A stretch of DNA of 64,000 nt from Cytophagaceae bacterium (GTDB lineage Bacteria > Bacteroidota > Bacteroidia > Cytophagales > Spirosomataceae). A program made the position numbers and the translations under genes. The notes below the pieces were generated by a model, which had not been told where the DNA came from, made no database searches, and was given only the letters and a program-made list of their open reading frames with translations. Positions 42,513-50,635 of the stretch are shown piece after piece (the stretch's first letter is position 1; each line of letters begins with the position of its first letter). The stretch lies in the NCBI GenBank assembly GCA_947460975.1, contig CANHGO010000001.1:558001-622000 (forward strand), given 5' to 3'.

Positions 42513-45500
42513 TTAGTTTTCAAATAAGAAATCCTTCACGCCAAATAATGCTCCGTCTCCTCCTTTGGGACTCACAAAGACAAAATACAAATCTTGCACG
42601 CCTGAAACATTAACAGGAATGTTGAATTTATTAGACGCATTTATATCAGCGGATCCTACTAGATTACCCGTCGGGCTTCCCGTTCTTAACTCAAGAGTTC
42701 CGCCAACTGTTTGACCTTGCATATATAATCCCATAAAAGAGATATTTTTAATTCCGGTCAAGTCGATTCCATTGTATTTAGCAAAACCTTTATCACCTGT
42801 GGCAACTAAAACTTCTCCGAGTCCGTCAACTTTATATTTAGATCCTTTAGAAACTTGGTCGAAATCCACGGCTTTGATCGTTGGATTACGAAGTGCCACA
42901 ACTTTTTGACCCGTAGCAGGACCTAATTTACCAGCTCCTTTATCCGTGTAACTAGCGGCAAATAAATAAGTACCAGCCTTTCCTTTATCTTGAGGAACAT
43001 ATTCGCCAACAACCGGCTTGGATGCCTTCTTCTTGTCAGATAGGCTTAATACATAATTCACGATCTCCTTCGCATCCCCTAACGAAATTTGAGGGTGTGC
43101 AGCCATCGCCTGCTCTCCCCAAACACCACCACCACCGTTGATGATTTTCTTCGCAAGCATGTCAATATTCTGAGCACTTGGCTTATATTTCTTGCCTAAA
43201 TCTAAGTATGAAGGTCCGATTGATTTCTTATCGGCCGCATGACATGCCTTACAATCTGACAAATCCATCAATCTCTTTCCATTAGAAAAAGAAATATTCG
43301 CCTGATGTCCTTGGGCAATAACCGTTTTGTCATAACCATCTAAGAAATTAACACTCACCATCACATCTTCTTCAGCTACTTTTTTATTTGCCAAACTTCC
43401 ATCTTCCTTATCTTTCACAGAAACTTTATACTTAACTGGTTTATCATTCCAATAAAAAGTTTTATTTCCTTCAATAGCAACTTCCACCTCAGGAACCTCA
43501 TTACCTGCCCGAACGGTCAATTGAGATGTACTTACATTTCCTTTCGAATCTTTCACTCGTAAAGAAACTTCATAAACACCCGACTTAGAAAAAGTGATGG
43601 CTGGATTCGCTGCATTACTTGTTTGACCATTACCAAAATTCCAAGCATACGTAATTTTATCATTATCAAAATCTTGAGAACCTGCAGATGAAAACTTTAC
43701 TTTCAATGGAAGAGATCCCACTTTTTTATCAGCAGATGCAACGGCCAATGGCTTACGATTACCAGCATTATATTCCAATTTATATAAAACAGCCTCATCA
43801 TTTTGAGCAAACCAGTTGGGTCCATACTCTAAACCAAAAAGCGTTCCATTTTTGTCAAATTGCATATCCATCGGATGAGAAAAAGGAATAGATGGCAAGA
43901 AGCGATCCATATTTGAAAAATCTCCATTTTCTTTCATGGACACCGTATAAATTAAATCTCTTGCCCAATCGTAGGCAATTAATTTACCATTATAATAGGC
44001 TGGAAATTTGGTTTTTGAATCCGCTGGATAGTCATCTCTGTAATAAACTGGGCCCGCCATCGCATTGCGACCGCCTTTTCCAACTACCGGACCAAACTCC
44101 GGAGAGTCCGCATATGGATAGTAAATGAAGGCTTTTTGAGCAGGTGGCAAATGGGCAAAACCTGTGTTGTGAGGAGAATCGTTGATCGGCGCACGTGGAT
44201 TAAACACAGCCCATGTGCTATCGTTTTTAAAATCTCGTTGGTTATACGGGCGGTTGTCCGCTACAAATAAAGGCCAACCGAAATATCCAGCTTCACGTGC
44301 TTGATTTACTTCGTCGTGTCCACGTGGTCCGAATTTCTTTGACGCTTCTCCAGCATCTGGACCTACTTCTCCCCAATACAAATAACCAGTACGCTGATCC
44401 ACAGAAATACGGTAAGGATTCCGATTACCCATCACATAGATTTCTTGCTTAGCATGATAAATTTTTTCTGGATATAAGTTAGTCGCAGGAATCGTGTACC
44501 CTCCTTCTGGTGTAGGTTTGATACGCAAAATCTTACCCCTTAAATCATTAGTATTTGAACTCGTCGATCTTGCGTCCCAACCCGAACGGCCTGGACGATT
44601 GTCACTCGGACTATATCCATTCGATGCAAAAGGATTGGTATCATCTCCCGTGGACAAATATAAATTTCCTACTTTATCCCAAGCGATCGAGCCACCCGTG
44701 TGGCAACAATCTACTCGCTTCACAGGAACGCGTAAAAGAATCTTTTCAGTATCCATCAGCAAAGTATCCTTAACGTTATCATATACAAAACGAGATAAAT
44801 GCTGTGCCGTATCGGGCTGGCCTGAAGGTGGCGAATAATACAAATACATGAAATTATTTGAATCAAAATTAGGGTCAATATTCAAGCCCATCAATCCATA
44901 TTCCTGCTTAGTATACACATTCAAATTAGCGACTACCTTCGATTTTCCTTTTTTAGGGTCATACATTTTCAACTTCCCTTTTCGTTCCGCATAAAAAATC
45001 TTGCCACTATTAGCCACAGCTAATTCCATAGGCTCATCTAAACTGCGATCCAAAATAGTTTTGGTGAAGCGATTATCTTCCGGCGCCAATTCTGTTCTAA
45101 GCGCTTTCTTATAGTTTTGATCGGGACCTGAAGACACATATTGAAGTCCTCCCCAAATATGCTTAAGCACCAAATCTTCCGAAAATGTCTCATTCGTGTG
45201 ACCCCAGTTGGTATAAAAAGCACGGCCACCATCATATTCATGGTACCAAGCCATCGGGTGAAAATCACCCATTTTACCGTCTTTGTATGACTTTTCGTCA
45301 ACAGTCACTAACAATTTTACATCTTTATTAAACTCTTTGATATCATAAAATTCATCCGTGCGATCGAAAGTTGACGGCATGTGTGCAGTAGAAATGTGTG
45401 CATTATCCACGACATTCATCTTACCTTTTTGCACATTTGGACGACCAGGGTGTGAGGCAAAATATCCCCCGGCTAATTTACCATACCAAGGCCAATCATA

Positions 45501-45887
45501 CTCTGTGTCCGTAGCCGAATGAATACCAAAATATCCACCACCCGCTTGAATAAAACGCTCAAACGCATTTTGCTGAGCATCATTTAAAATATTTCCTGTC
45601 GTATTTAAGAACACAACTACACGATACTGCTTTAAATTATTTTCAGTAAAGACTGTTGCGTTTTCAGTGGTATCCACTTGAAAGCCTTTCTCCTTGGCCA
45701 TTTTCATCAAAGCCGTTTTTCCGGATCCGATGGAGCCATGACGATATCCTTTAGTAGAAGAAAAAACAAGGACTTTTTTTCCTAAAAGCGGATTTTTATC
45801 CTGAGCGTTTGCTTGTTGAAATGATAGGATAGTCAAACAAGAAACGGCAAAAATAATTCGGCTTATGCCGAACAAAAACTTTTTCAT
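42513..45887 (-). CDS. Secreted ThuA / PQQ-type sugar dehydrogenase / PKD / cytochrome c fusion protein
   Basis: The ATG at 45887 gives 1124 residues with a signal peptide (to about 28). In order: a ThuA-like glutamine-amidotransferase-fold domain (about 30-250; KVLVFSSTKGYRHGSI, FGIHSATDTEYDWPWYGKL); a GSDH/sorbosone dehydrogenase beta-propeller (about 275-705; RVDCCHTGGSIAWD, LYLSTGDDTN, YVMGNRNPYRI); a PKD domain (about 720-795; ITYAWNFGNG); a cytochrome c domain (about 870-950) with CKACH (Cys879, Cys882, His883) and a downstream Met ligand candidate; and a C-terminal beta-sandwich, CBM6-like, at about 965-1124. It probably oxidises a sugar in the periplasm and passes electrons to its own heme. 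The substrate is unknown. A start ten codons upstream is possible but spoils the signal peptide. Confidence 0.9.
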   Translation of the reverse strand: MKKFLFGISRIIFAVSCLTILSFQQANAQDKNPLLGKKVLVFSSTKGYRHGSIGSGKTALMKMAKEKGFQVDTTENATVFTENNLKQYRVVVFLNTTGNILNDAQQNAFERFIQAGGGYFGIHSATDTEYDWPWYGKLAGGYFASHPGRPNVQKGKMNVVDNAHISTAHMPSTFDRTDEFYDIKEFNKDVKLLVTVDEKSYKDGKMGDFHPMAWYHEYDGGRAFYTNWGHTNETFSEDLVLKHIWGGLQYVSSGPDQNYKKALRTELAPEDNRFTKTILDRSLDEPMELAVANSGKIFYAERKGKLKMYDPKKGKSKVVANLNVYTKQEYGLMGLNIDPNFDSNNFMYLYYSPPSGQPDTAQHLSRFVYDNVKDTLLMDTEKILLRVPVKRVDCCHTGGSIAWDKVGNLYLSTGDDTNPFASNGYSPSDNRPGRSGWDARSTSSNTNDLRGKILRIKPTPEGGYTIPATNLYPEKIYHAKQEIYVMGNRNPYRISVDQRTGYLYWGEVGPDAGEASKKFGPRGHDEVNQAREAGYFGWPLFVADNRPYNQRDFKNDSTWAVFNPRAPINDSPHNTGFAHLPPAQKAFIYYPYADSPEFGPVVGKGGRNAMAGPVYYRDDYPADSKTKFPAYYNGKLIAYDWARDLIYTVSMKENGDFSNMDRFLPSIPFSHPMDMQFDKNGTLFGLEYGPNWFAQNDEAVLYKLEYNAGNRKPLAVASADKKVGSLPLKVKFSSAGSQDFDNDKITYAWNFGNGQTSNAANPAITFSKSGVYEVSLRVKDSKGNVSTSQLTVRAGNEVPEVEVAIEGNKTFYWNDKPVKYKVSVKDKEDGSLANKKVAEEDVMVSVNFLDGYDKTVIAQGHQANISFSNGKRLMDLSDCKACHAADKKSIGPSYLDLGKKYKPSAQNIDMLAKKIINGGGGVWGEQAMAAHPQISLGDAKEIVNYVLSLSDKKKASKPVVGEYVPQDKGKAGTYLFAASYTDKGAGKLGPATGQKVVALRNPTIKAVDFDQVSKGSKYKVDGLGEVLVATGDKGFAKYNGIDLTGIKNISFMGLYMQGQTVGGTLELRTGSPTGNLVGSADINASNKFNIPVNVSGVQDLYFVFVSPKGGDGALFGVKDFLFEN

Positions 45888-45914
45888 AACGTAGTATTTT
45901 ATAATAGGTAATGT

Positions 45915-45922
45915 CAAAGTTA
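45915..45922 (-). promoter_or_regulatory. Candidate -7 box for the ThuA/dehydrogenase gene
   Basis: The minus strand reads TAACTTTG, a match to TAnnTTTG, 27 bases upstream of ATG 45887. No clear -33 TTG is seen. Confidence 0.45.
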
Positions 45923-45979
45923 CTTCAAATCACAAATTTTCGATTATTTTTATAAAAAATATTTAAAATATCCTTCAAA

Positions 45980-46816
45980 ATGATGAAAAAAATCACGCTC
46001 GTGGCATTGTTGGCCTTCATGACCAATATCCTTTTTGCTCAATCAATCTGCTTTTCGACCAAAGATCAAATGCAATTAATGGCCTCAAATAAGGCATTTA
46101 TGAAATCACATGCATTGCCTAAAGCGTATAAGCACGTAAGCAAGGCGGGCGGTGTGATGGTGGAATTTAATACACCAGATGGAACCATGGCCAAAGGATT
46201 TTATATCCCAGCGGCTAAACCAACCCATTATACCTTGTTTGTATTCCAAGAATGGTGGGGATTAAACGATCACATAAAAAGAGAAGCTGAACATTTCTAT
46301 TCCACATTAGGCAACGTTAATGTGCTTGCCTTAGATATGTATGATGGAAAAGTAGCTACTAGCCGCGAAGAAGCTGGGAAATTAATGGGAGGAGCTAGCC
46401 CAGCCAGATTAGAATCTATTATAAAAGGAGCCATTTCATATGTAGGGCCTAAAGCAAAAATCGCTACGGTGGGTTGGTGTTTTGGTGGCGCATTATCTTT
46501 AAAGGCCTCTATTTTAAATGGAAAACAAGCCGCGGCTTGCGTGATGTATTATGGCATGCCGGTGAAAGATGTGGAGCAATTAAAATTACTTCAAACGGAT
46601 GTTTTAGGATTGTTTGCAGGAAAGGAAAAATTCATTTCGACTCAAGTCGTAGCTGAGTTTGATGCCAATATGAAACTGGCTGGGAAAAAATTAACGATGA
46701 AGAGTTTTGATGCGGACCATGGATTTGCAAACCCTTCTAACCCCATTTACGACAAAGCATCGACAGAGGCTGCTTGGGATATGGCCATCACTTATTTAAA
46801 ATCTAAATTAAAATAA
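45980..46816 (+). CDS. Secreted dienelactone hydrolase family protein
   Basis: The 278-residue protein has a signal peptide (cleavage after ILFAQ, about residue 21) and an alpha/beta-hydrolase fold. The nucleophile is Cys167 in GWCFGG and the catalytic histidine is His247 in DADHGF. The acid position, usually Asp in GxxD, appears to be Glu216 (FAGKEKFIS), which is unusual. EWWGLNDHI near 91-99 is also typical of the family. Substrate unknown. Its stop overlaps the start of a 45-residue lipoprotein gene (TAATG). Confidence 0.87.
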   Translation: MMKKITLVALLAFMTNILFAQSICFSTKDQMQLMASNKAFMKSHALPKAYKHVSKAGGVMVEFNTPDGTMAKGFYIPAAKPTHYTLFVFQEWWGLNDHIKREAEHFYSTLGNVNVLALDMYDGKVATSREEAGKLMGGASPARLESIIKGAISYVGPKAKIATVGWCFGGALSLKASILNGKQAAACVMYYGMPVKDVEQLKLLQTDVLGLFAGKEKFISTQVVAEFDANMKLAGKKLTMKSFDADHGFANPSNPIYDKASTEAAWDMAITYLKSKLK

Positions 46817-46953
46817 TGCGGTATTTTTTGATATTGCTTTGTGTAGGTTTTCTAGCAGGTTCTTGCGCGAGCAATCGCTATAAGCAAAAACCATACAAGA
46901 AAAAATGGTCACTTTTTAAGAAAAAATCTTGCGATTGTCCAGACCTTAAATAA
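46816..46953 (+). CDS. Tiny lipoprotein (45 residues), coupled to the dienelactone hydrolase
   Basis: The ATG shares two bases with the stop of the upstream gene (TAATG), and the frame ends at TAA 46951-46953. The product has a hydrophobic leader and a lipobox ending GSC at Cys17. A highly basic mature part follows (YKQKPYKKKW, FKKKS) and a C-terminal CDCPDL. About 29 mature residues remain. No family is recognised. The lipobox, basic composition and coupled start argue that it is real, but a peptide this short could still be spurious. Confidence 0.6.
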   Translation: MRYFLILLCVGFLAGSCASNRYKQKPYKKKWSLFKKKSCDCPDLK

Positions 46954-47734
46954 TGGGGTTAATGGACGATGCGGCTAAAGAACCGGGAGCTAATCCTTGG
47001 AACCAACGTTGCCTATCGGCCTCTTGATTAGGGTTTTTAGGTTCCGTCACGTGCATGTCGGCGTCCATGAAAATTAAAGTCATCACCTCCCGCATTTGGT
47101 TGGTTTCATTTCCCGGGGCAGCATGTAAAGTCCAACCGCGATGAAAGGTGGCATCCCCAGCTTTCATCGTTTTTTGGGCGACAATCGGAAATTTATGTTC
47201 CGCGACAAATTCACTAATCATTTTTTCAGACTCATCTGAAATTCCAATAGGGGGAAGACTAACATGCTGACTGCCTGAGGCAAAAGTCAACATCCCCATG
47301 CCATCTTCTATGTCGACCAAAGGCATCCACATCGTCACTGTTTTGTCGGTGTCCATCGGCCAGTAATATTGATCTTGATGCCAAGGAGTTAAGCCTCCAC
47401 CAGGCTCTTTAAATAAGGCCTGATCATGGTATAATCGTACATTTTTTACACCTAATAATTCAGCTGCAATTTTCCCAAATCTTTTGGCTAAAGAGAATTC
47501 CTTAATCAACTCATTTTCCTCCCATAGATTCATCATTTGTAGAAATGCCTTTCCATAGGTATCCCTTTCTTCCATCGGCTTTTGATTCTTTTTAAAATCA
47601 ACGGCCCAAGCGCGAATGGCTTCTCGGTAAGGTTTAAGGTCTTCTATTGGGAGTACATTTTCTAGGAAAACGTGTCCATTTTTTTGAAAATCAGAAATTA
47701 GATTTGACTCTAAAGGATAAGTTTTTGATAACAT
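46946..47734 (-). CDS. Phytanoyl-CoA dioxygenase (PhyH) family protein
   Basis: This 262-residue Fe(II)/2-oxoglutarate-type oxygenase shows the metal triad as His119 and Asp121 (PWHQDQYYWP) and His204 (GWTLHAAPGN), with a downstream arginine in MREVMTLIF. It follows the family closely from QKNGHVFLENVL at about 17-28. Ectoine-type specificity residues are not evident and the substrate is unknown. It is divergent from an AraC regulator that probably controls it, and its 3' end overlaps the tiny lipoprotein gene by eight bases. Confidence 0.85.
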   Translation of the reverse strand: MLSKTYPLESNLISDFQKNGHVFLENVLPIEDLKPYREAIRAWAVDFKKNQKPMEERDTYGKAFLQMMNLWEENELIKEFSLAKRFGKIAAELLGVKNVRLYHDQALFKEPGGGLTPWHQDQYYWPMDTDKTVTMWMPLVDIEDGMGMLTFASGSQHVSLPPIGISDESEKMISEFVAEHKFPIVAQKTMKAGDATFHRGWTLHAAPGNETNQMREVMTLIFMDADMHVTEPKNPNQEADRQRWFQGLAPGSLAASSINPII

Positions 47735-47748
47735 CGCGAATATTTTTC

Positions 47749-47793
47749 ACAAAATTGACATGAATTAAAATCAAAAACCACGTCAAAATTTGT
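47749..47793. promoter_or_regulatory. Imperfect inverted repeat between the PhyH and AraC genes
   Basis: ACAAAATTGAC at 47749-47759 and GTCAAAATTTGT at 47782-47793 are near-complementary arms in the 121-base divergent gap. This is a plausible binding region for the adjacent AraC regulator, suggested by position only. Confidence 0.35.
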
Positions 47794-47855
47794 AAAAAAT
47801 AATGCAATTTTATCCTAAATTCAATTTCGTATAAAAATTGAGGTAAAATATTAAT

Positions 47856-48737
47856 ATGAAGGCGAGCCTTGAACATTTATCAGAAAACATAAATCAGCCG
47901 ATCCAATTGAAGGAAATTGTACAGGCGCGTTTTGATGCTCCCTATCATTTTCATCCTGAGTTTGAATTAACATTGATTATATCTGGGGAAGGAAAGCGTT
48001 TCATCGGCAATCAAATTTCTGATTTTAGTCCCGGCGACTTAGTTCTTTTAGGATCCAATTTGCCACATTGTTGGCAAAATCACAGAAAAGATTGGCTGTC
48101 AACGGATGAGGATTTAGATGCGGCTCAGGCCATTGTCATTCATTTTAAGCGAGATTTTCTGGGTGATAAATTTCTTGAGAATGATGCCTGTCAAAGCATA
48201 CGCCAATTGTTGGATCGAGCCAAAAGCGGCCTATCTATTTTAGGCCCTACACAGGACAGAATAGCCAGAGAAATGCTGAAATTAAAGGAGTTAGCCCCAT
48301 TTCCTCGGCTCTTAGCTTTTCTACAAATTTTACATTCCTTGACGATGGGTGGCGCAGACGTTCAGCCCATTGACACCAATGAGGGAGGCTATACTGTCTC
48401 GAGCGTCGACTTAGAACGAATCAATCGAATATATGCATACATCATTGCGCACTATACGCATGAAGTCCATTTGGATGAGGTAGCTCATTTGGCCAACATG
48501 ACGGAAACAGCTTTTTGCCGGTATTTCAAGAAGGTAACCCAGAAGACTTTTGTGGAAATTGTGACCGAATTTAGAATTAAACATGCGTGCCAAATGCTAA
48601 GAACTACCCAAAAAACGATGGTCGAAATATGTTTTGAAAGCGGTTTTGGCAACTTATCACACTTCAATAAACAGTTTAAGCAATGGATGAAAGTACCGCC
48701 ATTGCAATATCGAAAAATGACTCAGGAATGGGTCTGA
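47856..48737 (+). CDS. AraC-family transcriptional regulator with cupin domain
   Basis: The 293-residue protein has an N-terminal cupin-like sensor (about 20-130; YHFHPEFELTLIISGEGKRF, DFSPGDLVLLGSNLPHCW). A C-terminal double helix-turn-helix AraC domain spans about 190-290 (VHLDEVAHLANMTETAFCRYFKK, TMVEICFESGFGNLSHFNKQFK). It is divergent from the PhyH gene, which is its most likely target. The cupin probably binds a small carbohydrate-like or other ligand, not identified. Confidence 0.92.
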   Translation: MKASLEHLSENINQPIQLKEIVQARFDAPYHFHPEFELTLIISGEGKRFIGNQISDFSPGDLVLLGSNLPHCWQNHRKDWLSTDEDLDAAQAIVIHFKRDFLGDKFLENDACQSIRQLLDRAKSGLSILGPTQDRIAREMLKLKELAPFPRLLAFLQILHSLTMGGADVQPIDTNEGGYTVSSVDLERINRIYAYIIAHYTHEVHLDEVAHLANMTETAFCRYFKKVTQKTFVEIVTEFRIKHACQMLRTTQKTMVEICFESGFGNLSHFNKQFKQWMKVPPLQYRKMTQEWV

Positions 48738-48738
48738 T

Positions 48739-49791
48739 CTAAATGACTTCGTTCTTCTCTGGAAAGAGCAAACTCAAAATAATGCTGGTCGCTAAAATTC
48801 CAACAATCACCGCTAAGGATGAAAGCGTTCCAAAACCGATTTCCGTTAAATAGTGATGTCCCAGCATTTTCAAGCCAACGAAGCTCAACAAAACTCCTAG
48901 GCCGATAGGTAAAAAGCGAAATAAACCCATCAAATTCGACAGAAAAAAGAAGAGCGAACGCAAACCCATCACCGCAAAAACATTGGAAAAAAAGACAATG
49001 TAAGGATCCTTTGAAATTGAGAAAATAGCTGGAATGGAATCCACGGCAAATAATATATCCGTAAATGCAATTACTACCACGATCACGAAAATAGGTGTAA
49101 TAAATAATTTACCCGTTTTCATACGCACGAAGAATCGGCCTATGACATTCCGGTGATACACATTAAAGAAACGCGATAAGAACTTGACGATCGGGTGTTC
49201 GGACGGATTAATCTCTTCATCATGTTGTTTGGTAAATAAAATTTTCACTCCGGTATAAACTAAAAATGCCCCAAAAACATAAATGATCCAATCAAATTTT
49301 TGCAACAAAGCCGCCCCCAAGAATATGAAAATTAAACGCAAAATGATGGCTCCTAAAATACCCCAAACCAAGATCTTTTTATAGTAGCGCTTTTGAACAC
49401 CAAAGGAATTGAAAATTAAAATGAACACAAATACATTGTCGGCCGACAACGAATATTCGACCAAATATCCCGTTATAAACTCAAGGGATAAATTATTTTG
49501 AAAAATAGTTAATTGGTCTGCAAAAGACCCGCTGCCCAAGTCTATGTGAGGAGCATATAATTCTTTGACGGCAATTAATCCATTTACATCCGTAATGCCA
49601 TGCACCATACCGCCAAATTGTCCCAAAAAAAAGTAAAACGAAATCGCTAAAAGCACCCACGCCCCCGTCCAAAAACCCGCCTCTTTAAAGGTAACCTCCG
49701 CAGCACCTGCCTTTTTGAAAATTCCCAGGTCCACAAGCATAATAGCTATGACCAAGATTGAAAAAAGAAGAAAAAATAGAGATTCGCTCAT
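48739..49791 (-). CDS. TerC family membrane protein (Alx/MntX-like)
   Basis: The 350-residue protein has about nine membrane segments and the TerC pattern of two acidic membrane motifs: ITGYLVEYSLSADNVFVFILIF near 107 and AFTDILFAVDSIPAIFSIS near 238. These aspartates are likely metal-ion ligands. TerC/Alx proteins export manganese or load metal onto secreted enzymes. The gene is convergent with araC, one base apart. Confidence 0.92.
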   Translation of the reverse strand: MSESLFFLLFSILVIAIMLVDLGIFKKAGAAEVTFKEAGFWTGAWVLLAISFYFFLGQFGGMVHGITDVNGLIAVKELYAPHIDLGSGSFADQLTIFQNNLSLEFITGYLVEYSLSADNVFVFILIFNSFGVQKRYYKKILVWGILGAIILRLIFIFLGAALLQKFDWIIYVFGAFLVYTGVKILFTKQHDEEINPSEHPIVKFLSRFFNVYHRNVIGRFFVRMKTGKLFITPIFVIVVVIAFTDILFAVDSIPAIFSISKDPYIVFFSNVFAVMGLRSLFFFLSNLMGLFRFLPIGLGVLLSFVGLKMLGHHYLTEIGFGTLSSLAVIVGILATSIILSLLFPEKNEVI

Positions 49792-49847
49792 AAATATTTA
49801 ATTTTACCATTAGGCGACACAAAGGTCGCAAAAAATAGCCAAAAAAT

Positions 49848-50585
49848 ATGTACGAAGGGAAAAAGGTTATCGTCGTGATGCCGGCTTACAAGGCCGCGTT
49901 AACACTAGAAAAAACATATCAAGAAATACCACATGATTGGGTGGATGAGGTGATTTTAGTGGATGATTATAGTCCAGACAATACGGTGGAAGTAGCGAAA
50001 AAAATTGGCATTAAGCATATCGTGCAACATGATAAAAACCTTGGCTATGGTGGAAATCAAAAATCATGTTATACAAAAGCGCTTGCCTTGGGTGGTGACA
50101 TTGTGATCATGCTGCATCCGGATTATCAATACACTCCCATGTTATTAAAAGCCATGATTTCTATTATTGGCAATGGTTTATACCCCGTAGTTTTTGCTTC
50201 GAGAATTTTAGGAAAAGGTGCTTTAAAAGGCGGCATGCCTATTTATAAATATATAGCCAATCGGCTCTTAACCCTGTTTCAAAATATATTAATTGACCAA
50301 AAACTCTCCGAATACCACACTGGTTATCGGGCTTTTTCCAAGGAAGCGTTAGAAGCCGTACAGTTTACAAAATGTGACAACGATTTTATTTTTGATAATC
50401 AAATGGTGTTGCAATTGTTTTGGAAGGGTTTTGAGGTGGGCGAAGTAACATGTCCAACTAAATATTTCGAAGAGGCGTCGTCGATTAATTTTAAACGAAG
50501 TTCCATTTATGGCTTAGGTGTTTTATGGTACTCCGTACGTTACCGACTGGCTAAATGGGGATGGAAATGGGATTTGGTGGAATAG
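49848..50585 (+). CDS. Family 2 glycosyltransferase, DPM1-like
   Basis: The 245-residue protein has a GT-A fold with VIVVMPAYKA near 7-16, ILVDDYSPDNT near 36-46 and the DXD-like HPDYQY near 94-99 for the nucleotide sugar-metal complex. HTGYRAFSKEAL near 155 is a DPM1/ArnC-type acceptor-site motif. No C-terminal membrane helices are present, so it is a soluble or peripheral polyprenyl-phosphate sugar transferase. The sugar and acceptor are unknown. Confidence 0.88.
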   Translation: MYEGKKVIVVMPAYKAALTLEKTYQEIPHDWVDEVILVDDYSPDNTVEVAKKIGIKHIVQHDKNLGYGGNQKSCYTKALALGGDIVIMLHPDYQYTPMLLKAMISIIGNGLYPVVFASRILGKGALKGGMPIYKYIANRLLTLFQNILIDQKLSEYHTGYRAFSKEALEAVQFTKCDNDFIFDNQMVLQLFWKGFEVGEVTCPTKYFEEASSINFKRSSIYGLGVLWYSVRYRLAKWGWKWDLVE

Positions 50586-50592
50586 TTATTTT

Positions 50593-50623
50593 GTTTCAAG
50601 CCTTTTTTTATAAGGCTTGAAAC
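50593..50623. terminator. Perfect 12-bp hairpin between convergent genes
   Basis: GTTTCAAGCCTT (50593-50604) pairs with AAGGCTTGAAAC (50612-50623) over a 7-base loop, right after the glycosyltransferase stop. Neither strand has a U-run after the stem, so it may end transcription weakly or protect the 3' ends of both messages. Confidence 0.55.
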
Positions 50624-50635
50624 ATTGAAAAATTC

